From Pelomonas dachongensis (lineage in GTDB: Bacteria; Pseudomonadota; Gammaproteobacteria; Burkholderiales; Burkholderiaceae_C), in NCBI RefSeq assembly GCF_043555865.1, contig NZ_JBIGHY010000006.1:62001-126000 (forward strand): DNA of 64,000 nt. Direction: 5' to 3'. Shown one piece after another: positions 1 through 9,207 of this stretch. Within the stretch, counting starts at the first letter, position 1, and each line of letters starts with the position of its first letter. The position numbers and the translations under genes were made by a program. The notes under the pieces are model-generated. The model saw only the letters and a list, made by a program, of their open reading frames with translations. It did not search any database and was not told the DNA's origin.

Positions 1-1901
1 GCTGCTGCCCTGCTCGCCGACGGTGGTGTCGTAGCCCTGCGGCAGCTCGGTGATGAACTCGTGGGCGCCTGCCAGCCTGGCGGCCTGCATCACGGCCTCC
101 AGCGGCGCGGCCGGGTCAGCGATGGCGATGTTCTCGCGCACGCTGCGGTTGAAGAGCATGTTCTCCTGCAGCACCACGCCCACCTGGCGGCGCAGCTGGG
201 CGGCGTCGATGAGCGCTACATCGTGCCCGTCCACTATCACGCGCCCGTTCTCGGGCACGTACAAGCGCTGGATCAGCTTGGTCAACGTGCTCTTGCCCGA
301 GCCGCTGCGACCGACGATGCCGATGACCTCGCCGGGCTTCACGTCCAGGCGCACGCTGTGCAGCACGGGCTGTGCGTCTGGGCGGTAGCGGAAGGTCAGG
401 TTGTCCAGCGTCACCCGACCTTGCAGGCGGGGCAAGGGGCTGACGCTTTGCGGCGGCAGCTCGGTGCGGGTGTTCAGGATGTCGCCCAGCCGCTCCATGG
501 ACAGGCCGGTTTGCTGGAAGTCCGTCCACATCTGCGCGATGCGCATGATGGGCTGCGCCACTCGACCGGCAAACATATTGAACGCGATGAACATGCCGAC
601 GGTCAGCTCGCTGTCTATCACAAGCTGCGCGCCGTACCAGAGGGTGGCCGCGTTGACGACCTTGCCGATGAGGTTGATGCCCTCGTGGCCGTACTGAGCC
701 AGTGTCTGCGTGCGCAGCGACGCACTGACGTAGGCTGCCAACTGTTCGTCCTAGCGGCGCGCCATCTGGGCTCCAGCGCGCTGGCCTTGACGGTCTGGAT
801 GCCGGTGACGGTTTCCACCAGCAGCGACTGGTTCTCGGCGCCTCGCGCGAACTTCTCCTTCAGCCGGCCACGCAGCACCGGCACGAGGGTCAGGCTGAGG
901 ATGAGGTACAGCGGCAGCGAGGCCAGCACGATAAGGGTCAGCGGCACGCTGTACGCAAACATCACCGCGATGAAGATTACCGAGAACAGCACGTCCAGCA
1001 CCAGCGTCAATGCATTGCCGGTCAGGAACTGGCGGATGTTCTCCAGCTCCCGCACGCGGGCCACCGAGTCGCCCACACGCCGAGCCTGAAAATAGGCCAG
1101 CGGCAGGTTCAACAGGTGGCGGAACAGCCGGGCGCCCAGCTCTACATCGATGCGGCTTGTGGTGTGGCTGAGGACAAAGGTGCGCAGCACGGTCAGCACA
1201 CTCTCGAACAGCATGATCACTACGAGGCCCATGACGATGACGTCGAGCGTGGTGACGCCCCGGTGCACCAGCACCTTGTCCATCACCACCTGGAAGAACA
1301 GCGGCGAGACCAGCGCGAATAGCTGGAGGAACAACGACACCAACAGCACCTCGCCCAGCAGCTTGCGGTGCTTGACGATGCTGGGGACGAACCAGGAGAA
1401 GTCGAACTTAGCGAGCGAGCCGGTCAGTGACGCTCGGCTCGTGACGAGGATGAGCTCGCCGCTCCACTGGGTGGCAAACCTCTCCAGCGGCTCGATGGTG
1501 GGGCGGGCGGCCTGATTGCCGTCAGCCGCGCCGCTGGCCGGGTCCATGAACAGCACGCGCTGGCCGTCGCATTGCGCCAGTACCACCTGCCGGCCGTCGT
1601 TCAAGCGGGCGAGTGCCGGCAGGGGAGCCAGCGTCAGCCGCTCGGGTGTGCTGCGTGACACCTTGGCCTTAAGGCCGATGCGCTGGGCGGCCAGCAGCAG
1701 GTCCTGCTGGCTGACCACAGCGGTGTCGCCCAGGCCCAGCTCATGACGCAGCGACTGCGGCTCCGCGGCGATGTGGTGCAGCCGGGCGACGACGCACAGC
1801 GCCTGCAGCGCGCAAGGGCGCTGCTGAGGTTCCGCCTGATCTGGTTGCGCGTCGCCAGGCGTACCTCCGCCTTGGTCGCTGCGTTGGACGTGGGTCCGCA
1901 C
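1..1901 (-). pseudogene. Type I secretion ABC transporter (HlyB/CyaB-like), interrupted, 3' end outside window
   Basis: Inner-membrane ATPase/permease of a type I (RTX-type) secretion system. A GTG at 1901 preceded by AGGGGGAGA is the best start. The N-terminal part resembles the non-catalytic C39-like domain of HlyB (motif CVVARLHHIAAEP), followed by a membrane domain of several hydrophobic helices (LLGEVLLVSLFLQLFALVSP onward) and an ATPase domain with Walker A GRSGSGKST near 283-310. The reading frame breaks twice close together: one C appears missing near 768-771 (GAGCCCAGATGG where GAG CCC CAG ATG GCG is expected), and once that frame is restored a TAG at 753-751 replaces an expected Trp codon. 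After the TAG the frame is open and in register with Walker A to the window edge. Either the gene is dead or both differences are sequence errors. The partner membrane-fusion protein and substrate are not in view. Confidence 0.8.
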
Positions 1902-2037
1902 TCGCTGTCTCCCCCTGATGCCGTGCCTGCTGATGCGTGGCCGACGTTTCACTTGTTATGGGCCGGGGAAATCTAGTCGATGCGCGGCGTCGCCGCATAA
2001 CTCCAGCTTGTGCGCGCGTTAGGGGTTTCGAGAGGGG

Positions 2038-2067
2038 GGCAATCAATCAAGGATTTGATCGATTGCC
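2038..2067. other. Imperfect inverted repeat at the end of the esterase gene
   Basis: GGCAATCAATC and GATCGATTGCC form an 11-bp inverted repeat with one mismatch and an 8-base loop. It overlaps the last codons and the TGA of the minus-strand esterase gene, which closes the glycosidase run. No T-tract follows on the minus strand, so it is a weak terminator at best; it may instead protect the 3' end of the mRNA. Confidence 0.3.
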
Positions 2068-2844
2068 GGGTGGCCAAGGCCTCAGCCTGTCGGTCATCCA
2101 CCGCGCCGCCAGGGCCGGCCACTGGTCGTGCGTGCCGTCGAGCCCGCGCAGCGCAAAGCCGTGCTCGGCTTGCGGGAACACATGGGCCTCGACGTCCAGC
2201 TGGTGCTGCTGCGCCGCGACCATGAGGTTGAGCGCATGCTGCACCGGCACGATCGGATCGTGCAGCGCATAGGCCAGGAACACCGGGCACTTCGGCAGGC
2301 CTTGCGGCTCAGCCGCGATGCCGATGGGCCAGGCGTCGTAGAAGGCCTGCTTCTCGGGCGGCGGGAAGTCGGGCTTGCCCACCGGGAACTTGTGGTTGCG
2401 GTGGTTGGCGTTGATCGGTGCGTAGGCGATGACGGCACCGGCGCATTCACGCTGGCAGGACATCACGCCGGCCAGGTGGCCGCCCGAGGACAGACCCACG
2501 TGCAGCAGCGGCAGCGGCGGCAGCGTGGCGACGTGGTTCAGCGCCCTCAGGCCGTCCTGCAGCGCGATGTCGAACGCGTTGCCGTCCTGCCCCGGCAGGC
2601 GGTGCACCAGCACATAGGCATCCAGCCCCAGCGTGTTGAGCCACTGCGCGATCTCCACGCCCTCCTTGTCGTGCATCAGCTGCAGGTAGCCGCCGCCCGC
2701 GTAGACGAGCGCGCGGCCCCGCGCCGGCGTGGGCGACAGATAGGCGTGTAGCTCGGCGCGGGTAGGGCGGCGGCAGATGCGGTCGGGCGATTCGCCGTCA
2801 AACGCGTTGGGCGCGCCTTCGGTCAATGCAATCACGTCAGTCAT
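2047..2844 (-). CDS. Alpha/beta-hydrolase, probable carbohydrate esterase
   Basis: A 265-residue cytoplasmic alpha/beta-hydrolase with no signal peptide. The nucleophile motif GLSSG puts the catalytic Ser at 119, with Asp196 in HDPIV and His228 in EHGF completing a triad; AGGGYLQ near 49-55 is a likely oxyanion-hole segment. The fold and size resemble BD-FAE/acetyl-xylan-esterase-like enzymes that remove acetyl groups from sugars. This fits deacetylation of imported rhamnogalacturonan fragments, since RG-I galacturonate is often acetylated, but the substrate is inferred only from its neighbours. The start has a good AAGGAGA site and overlaps the upstream GH43 gene by four bases (ATGA), so the two are translationally coupled. 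It is the last gene of the run. Confidence 0.75.
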   Translation of the reverse strand: MTDVIALTEGAPNAFDGESPDRICRRPTRAELHAYLSPTPARGRALVYAGGGYLQLMHDKEGVEIAQWLNTLGLDAYVLVHRLPGQDGNAFDIALQDGLRALNHVATLPPLPLLHVGLSSGGHLAGVMSCQRECAGAVIAYAPINANHRNHKFPVGKPDFPPPEKQAFYDAWPIGIAAEPQGLPKCPVFLAYALHDPIVPVQHALNLMVAAQQHQLDVEAHVFPQAEHGFALRGLDGTHDQWPALAARWMTDRLRPWPPGNRSNP

Positions 2845-3884
2845 CGCTGCGTCTCCTTCAGCGGCGGGCCGAAGTCCGGCATGCCGTCGGCGGTGAAATT
2901 CAATGGCTGCACGCGCGTGGCGCGGCCGGTGTCCTTCAACGGGTCGCCGACGATGTCCCGGTAGTTGCGGGCGTGGAAGACGTTCAGCACCGTGCCGTCG
3001 GGCTCGATGAGGAAGCTGTTGTGACCAGGGCCGAACTGACTGTTCTCAGCGCTGGTGCTGAACACCGGGCCGGGCGACTTGCGCCAGCTCTCGGGCGCAA
3101 GCAGGTCGGCTTTCTCGTCGGCCCACAGCAGGCCGAGGCAGTACTCGGCGCCGGTGCCGGCCGCGGAGTAGGTCATGAAGACACGACCGCCGTGGATGAG
3201 CACGGCCGGCGCCTCGTTGACCTGGTGACGCACCTTCTCCCAGGCGTACTCGGGCTGCGTGAGCCGCACCTGCGGGCCTTCCAGTTCGGTCGGGCTCTTC
3301 ATGCGCGACAGATAGATGTTGGTGCTGTGGTTCTTGCTGGCCGGGTCGTTCTGCGCCCAGGCCATGTAGCGCTTGCCGCGGTGCTCGAAGACGGTGGCGT
3401 CCAGAGTGAAGCTTTCCCACGCGGTCTTGATCTGGCCGCGTTCGTTCCATGTGCCCTGCATGGGGTCTGCCGACGTGTTCTCCAGCGTCCACATGCGGAT
3501 CTTCCACGGCTCCTTGGCTTCGCCGGCGCTGAAGTGGATGTACCAGCGGCCGTCCAGGAAGGCCAGCTCCGGTGCCCAGATGTGGCGGCTCATGGGGCCG
3601 CTGTCGTGCTTGCGCCAGACGACCTTGGCCTCGGCCGTGGCCAGGCCCGCGATGGACTTGGCGCGGCGCAGCTCCAGGCGGTCGTACTCCGGCACCGTGG
3701 CCATCAGGTAGTACCAGTCGCCGTGGCGCAGGATCTGCGGGTCGGCGCGCTGCGGGATCAGCGGGTTGGGCCAGGGCAGTGGTGCCTGGGCGGGCGCGGC
3801 GGGGGCTTGGGCCAGCGCAGGCAGCGCCGGGGCCAGCAGGGTGGCAGCGATCAGGCTGCGCCGGGTCAATGCGTTAGGAGTCAT
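2841..3884 (-). CDS. GH43 family glycoside hydrolase (arabinanase/arabinofuranosidase type), exported
   Basis: A 347-residue five-bladed-propeller glycosidase. The N-terminus carries a twin-arginine-like signal (TRRSLIAATLL) ending near LPALAQA. The three acidic residues of GH43 are visible: Asp48 in RADPQIL (base), Asp162 in LDATVFE (pKa modulator) and Glu224 in VNEAPAVL (acid). Family members hydrolyse arabinan or arabinose side chains by inversion, which suits trimming of RG-I side branches together with the GH51 enzyme further up the run. No extra carbohydrate-binding module is seen after the propeller. The gene lies six bases after GH95 and overlaps the esterase by four bases. The exact linkage cut cannot be told from sequence. 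Confidence 0.85.
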   Translation of the reverse strand: MTPNALTRRSLIAATLLAPALPALAQAPAAPAQAPLPWPNPLIPQRADPQILRHGDWYYLMATVPEYDRLELRRAKSIAGLATAEAKVVWRKHDSGPMSRHIWAPELAFLDGRWYIHFSAGEAKEPWKIRMWTLENTSADPMQGTWNERGQIKTAWESFTLDATVFEHRGKRYMAWAQNDPASKNHSTNIYLSRMKSPTELEGPQVRLTQPEYAWEKVRHQVNEAPAVLIHGGRVFMTYSAAGTGAEYCLGLLWADEKADLLAPESWRKSPGPVFSTSAENSQFGPGHNSFLIEPDGTVLNVFHARNYRDIVGDPLKDTGRATRVQPLNFTADGMPDFGPPLKETQR

Positions 3885-3890
3885 GAACTT

Positions 3891-6272
3891 TCAAATGCGT
3901 TGCAGCGCGCCGTTGCGGCGCTCGAATCGGGCGGTCTGGCCGGCCGCGAGCTTCAGCGGCAGTTTGCCGCCGGGCCAGCGCAGCTCGGTACTGCCGCCAT
4001 TTTTGCCGCTGGTGATCCTCAGCGCCTGCAGCTCGCCGCCCTGCCAGCTGAAGGCCAGCTCGAAGCCGCCACGCGCACACAGGCCGCTGATACTGCCTGC
4101 CGGCCAGGCCTTGGGCAGCGCCGGCAGCAGCTGGATGCGGCCGCGGTGCGACTGCAGCAGCATCTCGGCGATGCCGGCCGCGCCGCCGAAGTTGCCGTCG
4201 ATCTGGAACGGCGGGTGGGCGTCGAACAGGTTGGGGTAGCTGCGGCTGGGGTGCAGCAGGCGGTTCAGCGTGGCGTAGGCGTGCTCGCCGTCTTTCAGCC
4301 GCGCCCACAGGTTGATGCGCCAGCCGATGCCCCAGCCGGTGGTGTCGTCGCCGCGGCGATCCATCACGTTGCGCGCGGCGGCGGCGAAGGCGGGTGTGTC
4401 CTCGGGCGTGATCTGCGCCGACGGGTACATCGCGTACAGGTGCGACACATGGCGGTGCTGCAGCTCGGGCGCCTCCATGTCCCAGTCCTCCATCCACTCC
4501 TGCAACTGGCCGGCCTTGCCGATGCGGTCGGGCGGCAGGCGGTCGCGCATGGCCAGGCAGTCTCGCGCGAAGGGGCGGTCGGTACGCAGCTCGCGCGCGG
4601 CCTCGGCGCAGTAGGCGAACAGGTCGCGCAGCAACTGGCTGTCCATCGCCGGGCCGGCACAGACGGAGGAGCCGTGCGGGTGGCTGTTCTCGGGTGACAC
4701 GCTGGGGCTGGTGACCATGTAGCTGCTCTTGGGGTCCTTCACCAGAGTGGCGAGCTGGAACTCGGCGGCGCCTTTCATCAGCGGGTACAGGCGCTTGAGC
4801 ACGGCGGCGTCGCGGCGGAACAGCCAGCTCTCCCACAGCGTGTTCACCAGCCACACGCCGCCCATGGGCCACAGGCCCCACTTGGCGCCGTCGGTGGGCG
4901 CCGCGACGCGCCAGCCGTCGGTGTTGTGGAAGGTTACCCAGCCCGGTGCATCGAACATCGCGCGTGCCACCTTGGCGCCGCTGACGGCCAGGTCTTCCAC
5001 CATCGCGAACAGCGGCTCCACCGTCTCGCCGATGTTGCACAGCTCGGCGGGCCAGTAGTTCATCTCCGTGTTGATATTGATGGTCCATTTGGACCCCCAC
5101 GACGGATTGGTCTTTTCGTTCCACAGCCCCTGCAGGTTGGCCGGGAAGCGCGAGCCCGGCCTCGAGCAGGACAGCAGCAGGTAGCGGGCGTACTGCAGGT
5201 ACAGCGCGGCCAGGCCCGGGTCCTGTCCCTCGGCGAAACGGGCGATGCGCTCATCGGTGGGCAGCTTGCCGTTGGGCCCGGCGCCGAGGTCGATGGCTAC
5301 GCGCTGGAACAGCTGCTGGTGGTCGGCGCGGTGCGTCTCGCGCAGTGCCTCCGGGCCACGGGCGACGGCTGCAGCCAGGGTCTGCTGGTTGAGTGCAGCG
5401 GGATTGGCCGAGATGTCGTCAAAGCGCTTGTAGCCGGTGGCGCCGGCGATGAGGATGAATACCTCGTCCGCACCCTGCACGAACAGGCCGCCGTTGCGAG
5501 CCGAGACCTTGCCGCCGCGTGCGATGACCTGCAGCCGGCACTCGAACGGCAGCCGGCCCTCGATGCCGCGCACCGTGGGGCTGATGCCCGCCACCCACAG
5601 CGTGTGGTTGCCTTCACCGCCGCTGGTCTTCTGGTGCGGCGCATTCAGCGTGATGTCGGTGGTGATCCACCTGGGCTTGTCGGCTGCCAAGCGCACGACG
5701 ATGAGCTGGTCGGCCGCCGAGGCATAGACCTCGCGCGTCAGCGTCGCGCTGCCGGCATGGAAGCGCGTGGTGGCAACGGCCTCGTCCAGATCCAGGCTGC
5801 GCTCGTAGCCGCGCACGCCGTCCAGGCCGGGAAAGACCAGCAGCAGCTCGGCCAGCGGCTGGTAGGTCATCTGCCCGTTGGGCACGCCCAGCAGCGTCTC
5901 GTTGGCCAGCTTCTCGGCATCGGCGTAGCGGCCGGCAAAGATCAGCTCGCGCACCTTGGGCAGGCCTTCGCGGGCCTTCGGGTTGGTCGTGTCGTAGGGG
6001 CCGCCGGAAAAGAAGCTGTTCTCGTTGAGCTGCAGCCGCTCCGTATGCGTGCCGCCGAAGACCATCGCACCCAGCCGCCCGTTGCCCACCGGCAGCGCCT
6101 GCACCCATTCGTCGGCGGGGCGGCGGTACCAGAGGCGGTGGGGCTGTGGCTTGTCGTCCTCGGCGCTGGCCACGGGCGCGGCGAACAGAGGGGCGAGCGG
6201 CGCGCCGAAGCGCAGCAGGCCGGCCTGGGCCGTCTGTTGTTGCAGCCAGTGGCGACGGGTGTGCTTGCTCAT
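3891..6272 (-). CDS. GH95 family alpha-L-fucosidase / alpha-L-galactosidase-like enzyme
   Basis: A 793-residue GH95 protein. The start at 6272 overlaps the upstream GH2 stop by four bases (ATGA); the frame stays open far upstream but that stretch is antisense-like and lacks family similarity. The N-terminus has a Tat-like RR motif (HTRRHWLQQ) and a hydrophobic run ending in FAAPVASA, so export is likely. Catalytic landmarks of the (alpha/alpha)6 barrel are present: NINTEMNYW near 400 (the Asn pair that activates water), SPENS near 527 (general acid Glu) and FQIDGNFGG near 691 (Asp). GH95 enzymes remove terminal alpha-1,2-fucose or L-galactose, sugars that cap RG-I and xyloglucan side chains. 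Confidence 0.88.
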   Translation of the reverse strand: MSKHTRRHWLQQQTAQAGLLRFGAPLAPLFAAPVASAEDDKPQPHRLWYRRPADEWVQALPVGNGRLGAMVFGGTHTERLQLNENSFFSGGPYDTTNPKAREGLPKVRELIFAGRYADAEKLANETLLGVPNGQMTYQPLAELLLVFPGLDGVRGYERSLDLDEAVATTRFHAGSATLTREVYASAADQLIVVRLAADKPRWITTDITLNAPHQKTSGGEGNHTLWVAGISPTVRGIEGRLPFECRLQVIARGGKVSARNGGLFVQGADEVFILIAGATGYKRFDDISANPAALNQQTLAAAVARGPEALRETHRADHQQLFQRVAIDLGAGPNGKLPTDERIARFAEGQDPGLAALYLQYARYLLLSCSRPGSRFPANLQGLWNEKTNPSWGSKWTININTEMNYWPAELCNIGETVEPLFAMVEDLAVSGAKVARAMFDAPGWVTFHNTDGWRVAAPTDGAKWGLWPMGGVWLVNTLWESWLFRRDAAVLKRLYPLMKGAAEFQLATLVKDPKSSYMVTSPSVSPENSHPHGSSVCAGPAMDSQLLRDLFAYCAEAARELRTDRPFARDCLAMRDRLPPDRIGKAGQLQEWMEDWDMEAPELQHRHVSHLYAMYPSAQITPEDTPAFAAAARNVMDRRGDDTTGWGIGWRINLWARLKDGEHAYATLNRLLHPSRSYPNLFDAHPPFQIDGNFGGAAGIAEMLLQSHRGRIQLLPALPKAWPAGSISGLCARGGFELAFSWQGGELQALRITSGKNGGSTELRWPGGKLPLKLAAGQTARFERRNGALQRI

Positions 6273-9199
6273 GGTTGGCGATAGAACTCGGCTTCGACGA
6301 TGGACAGGACACCGCGGCCCAGTCGGGCGGCGCCGGTGTCGACGATCTTCTGGTTGGCGACTTCGGTGTTCGTGGTTGCCGCACCTCCCTGTGCGTCGCC
6401 AGTCAGCTCGATGGTGACGTTCTGACCGCGCCGGGGTTTCAGCGGCAGCGTGACGTAGCCCAGGCTGCGGTCGGTCAGGCCACGCCAGACTTCCACGCCA
6501 TCGACGCTGATGCGCAGCGGGTAGCGGCGCTCGCGCCAGCCGCCCAGCTTCAGCGTGATCTCGCTGAGCGTGGCGGGTTCGGCGAGGCGGAACTGTAGGG
6601 CGCCTTTGCCCGCCTCGCTGGTCCAGGCGGTGGATTCGTCGTCGTCGAACGCACTGGCTGCGCTGCCGCTGTCGGCCGTGGCGCTGGCCACCGGCACGGC
6701 CACGCGGCTGACGGTGAATGACGGCGTGGCGGGCGTAGGACCACGCACGGATTGCGCCGGCACGCCGTCCGCCGGCATGCGACGGGACAGCCCACCGCTG
6801 ACGGCGACCGGCTGCGAGCGCAGTTCGACGACGGCAGGCGCGAGGCCCTGCGCCTCGACGCGCAATGTGATGGCGCCCGCCTCGGTGGTGCTGCGCACCA
6901 GCACGCGGTTCACGCCTCCTTCCACCGGCAGTTCCTTGGCCAGCACGAAGTTGCCCGGCCCCTGCGCAATGCCACCGCGCCATTCGGCTGGGCCGTCCAG
7001 CGTGAACTTCACGGTGTCCAGCGCGATGGGGTTGCGCCGGCCTTGCGCATCGACGACTTCCACCTGCACCAGCGCCAGGTCGGCGCCATCGGCCTGCAGG
7101 CCTTGCGGGTGGGTCTGCGCGGTCAGCTTCAGCGCGGCGGGGGCGCCGGCGGTGATGCGGACGTCTTCGCAGACCTTGCGGCCGTCCTTGTCCAGCCCGA
7201 TGGCGCGCAGCTCACCGGGCTCGAAGGCCACGCCGGGGAAGCTGAAGACGAAAGGCGCACTCGCCTCGGCCGCGCCCAGCGGCTTGCCGTTCAGCGTCAG
7301 CAGCACGCGCGCTGCGCTGGAGATCACGGTGACCGTCTTGACCGTGCCGGCCGCGTAGTTCCAGTGGCCGATCAGATGCGCTCTGGGCCGTTCCACGTCC
7401 ACCCAGCCGTCCCACATCACCTGGTGCGCGAAGAAGCCGTCCTTCGGGATGCGCATGGCGTCGACCTCGCCGCTGCGGCGGTAGTTCTCGGCGCCGCGGT
7501 GGTGGGTGTTGCTGTCGCTGAAGATGATGTTGACGCCGCCCGACGACACGCGCGTGCCGGTGCCGGGGCGTTCGCGCCAGTAGTCCACCCAGCGGCGCAC
7601 GTTCTCCAGCGCGTGCGAGTCCTGGTTGTGGTTGTAGCCGGACGCCGGCTGGCCTTTGTACGGCGGGCCGTCGCCGTTCTTGTGGAAGGGTGGGCTCAGC
7701 TCGTCCCAGAACTTGCGGGCGCCTTCGTCGCGCGAGTACTCGGTGGCCCACAGCGGGCGGCGCGCGCTCTTGTTGATGTAGAGCATCTCGCCGCCCCACT
7801 CGGCCACGTCCTGCAGCGCCTTGGTCAGCATCTCGCGGCTGCCGGCCGCGCGGCCGCCGTGCGGGTCGTAGCGGTCGCGAATGGCCTTGACCTCGGCCAT
7901 GTGTTCGGCGCTGACGCCCCGGTTGCCTGCCTCGTACATGACGATGCTGGGGCTGTTGCGGAAGTAGATGATGGCGTCGCGCATGGCCTCCATGCGCTGC
8001 TCCCAGCGCCGGCCGGTCACGTCAGCCTCGGAGTCCCCGGCGGGCATGGCCTGCATCAGGCCTATGCGGTCCAGCGAGTCCACGTCCTGCTTCCAAGGCG
8101 CCGTGTGCATCCAGCGCACGAGGTTGGCGTTGCTGGCCAGCATCTGGCCGTTGCTGTGGTCGCTGAGCCAGGCGGGCACCGACAGTCCGATGGCCGGCCA
8201 TTCGTTGGACGTGCGCTGCGCGTAGCCCTTGAACTGAATGACGCGGCCGTTGAGCTTGACCATGCCGTTGGCGAACTCGGTCTGGCGAAAGCCCGTGCGC
8301 GTGACGACTTTGTCGGTGGGCTTGCCGTTGACGGTCAACGTGGTCTCGACGTCGTACAGCGCGCCGTCCCCCCAGCTCCAGAACTGCAGGCCGTTGACCG
8401 GCGCCTTGGCGGTGACGGTGGTGGTGGCGCCAGCGGCAACCGTTTGTACCGGCGCTTTGAAGGTGGCGATGGCCTTGCCCTGCGCGTCACGCAGCGTCAC
8501 ATCGAAACCGAAGCGCTGCGCGGCCTGGTTCTCGTTTCGCACCTGGGCTTCGGCGGTGATGGTGGCGCGGCCGGCCTTGTGGTCGAAGTCCGCCGCGTGC
8601 ACATAGACGCCGGTGGTGCCGAGATTGGAGAACAGCGGCAGCGTCTGGTAGAGCTTGTCGGTAACGTGCAGCCGCAGGTTCTTGGGCAGGCCGCCGTAGT
8701 TGGCGTTGAAGTTGCGGTCGGCCCACTGGTAGCGCTGGTTCGTCGCCTGCTCGCGGTAGTCCCAGCGGTTGTCCGTGCGCACGGCGATGAGGTTGTCGCC
8801 GGGCTTCATGACCGCGCTCAGGTCGAAGCCGAAGGCGGTGACGCCGTTTTCGTGCAGGCCCACGCGCTGCCCGTTGACGAACACTTCAGCGGCTTGCCTG
8901 GCGCCTTCAAACTCGATGAAGACCTTGCGGTTTGCAACGTCGTTGGGGAGCGTGAAGCGCTTGCGGTACCAGGCGATGCCGGTGCTGTGGTCGACGATGT
9001 CCTTGGCGAACGCATCGTCTTCGTTCCAGGCGCGGGGGAGGGTGACGGGCTTCCAGGCTTTGTCGTCGAATGTTGGAGCTTCCGCACCAGTCGCGTCGCC
9101 GACGTGCAGGCGCCAGCCCGGGTTGAAGTTGTAGACCTCGCGGGCGGCGTGGGCTTGCGTCGTGGCCAGCAGGGTGGCGATGAGCAGGAGGCGCTTCAT
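6269..9199 (-). CDS. GH2-like glycoside hydrolase with C-terminal lectin-like domains, atypical acid/base site
   Basis: A 976-residue exported protein (signal peptide of about 19 residues ending THAHAA-like). Order: GH2 sugar-binding jelly-roll (about 20-185), immunoglobulin-like domain (about 190-305), TIM barrel (about 310-640), then beta-sandwich domains and a C-terminal discoidin/NPCBM-like module (about 820-960). GH2 beta-galactosidases and glucuronidases end the acid/base strand with Asn-Glu; here the strand reads NSPSIVMYEAGNRG, so Arg427 replaces that Glu, with another Glu at 423. A possible nucleophile is Glu487 in WATEYSR. The protein may use a rearranged site or belong to a divergent GH2 group. 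It overlaps GH95 by four bases and starts the second half of the locus after a repeat element. Substrate inferred: galactan or other RG-I side chains. Confidence 0.8.
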   Translation of the reverse strand: MKRLLLIATLLATTQAHAAREVYNFNPGWRLHVGDATGAEAPTFDDKAWKPVTLPRAWNEDDAFAKDIVDHSTGIAWYRKRFTLPNDVANRKVFIEFEGARQAAEVFVNGQRVGLHENGVTAFGFDLSAVMKPGDNLIAVRTDNRWDYREQATNQRYQWADRNFNANYGGLPKNLRLHVTDKLYQTLPLFSNLGTTGVYVHAADFDHKAGRATITAEAQVRNENQAAQRFGFDVTLRDAQGKAIATFKAPVQTVAAGATTTVTAKAPVNGLQFWSWGDGALYDVETTLTVNGKPTDKVVTRTGFRQTEFANGMVKLNGRVIQFKGYAQRTSNEWPAIGLSVPAWLSDHSNGQMLASNANLVRWMHTAPWKQDVDSLDRIGLMQAMPAGDSEADVTGRRWEQRMEAMRDAIIYFRNSPSIVMYEAGNRGVSAEHMAEVKAIRDRYDPHGGRAAGSREMLTKALQDVAEWGGEMLYINKSARRPLWATEYSRDEGARKFWDELSPPFHKNGDGPPYKGQPASGYNHNQDSHALENVRRWVDYWRERPGTGTRVSSGGVNIIFSDSNTHHRGAENYRRSGEVDAMRIPKDGFFAHQVMWDGWVDVERPRAHLIGHWNYAAGTVKTVTVISSAARVLLTLNGKPLGAAEASAPFVFSFPGVAFEPGELRAIGLDKDGRKVCEDVRITAGAPAALKLTAQTHPQGLQADGADLALVQVEVVDAQGRRNPIALDTVKFTLDGPAEWRGGIAQGPGNFVLAKELPVEGGVNRVLVRSTTEAGAITLRVEAQGLAPAVVELRSQPVAVSGGLSRRMPADGVPAQSVRGPTPATPSFTVSRVAVPVASATADSGSAASAFDDDESTAWTSEAGKGALQFRLAEPATLSEITLKLGGWRERRYPLRISVDGVEVWRGLTDRSLGYVTLPLKPRRGQNVTIELTGDAQGGAATTNTEVANQKIVDTGAARLGRGVLSIVEAEFYRQP

Positions 9200-9207
9200 G
9201 TGTTTGT

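Noticed and set aside
2826..4697. Long open frame of 623 codons on the plus strand
   Set aside because: It is antisense to GH43 and GH95, is low-complexity Ala/Gly/Arg/Val-rich, and matches no protein pattern; such frames arise in high-GC coding DNA.
6273..6983. Upstream extension of the GH95 gene to 6983
   Set aside because: The added 237 residues are Arg-rich and antisense-like to GH2 coding sequence; the ATGA overlap and Tat-like signal support the start at 6272.
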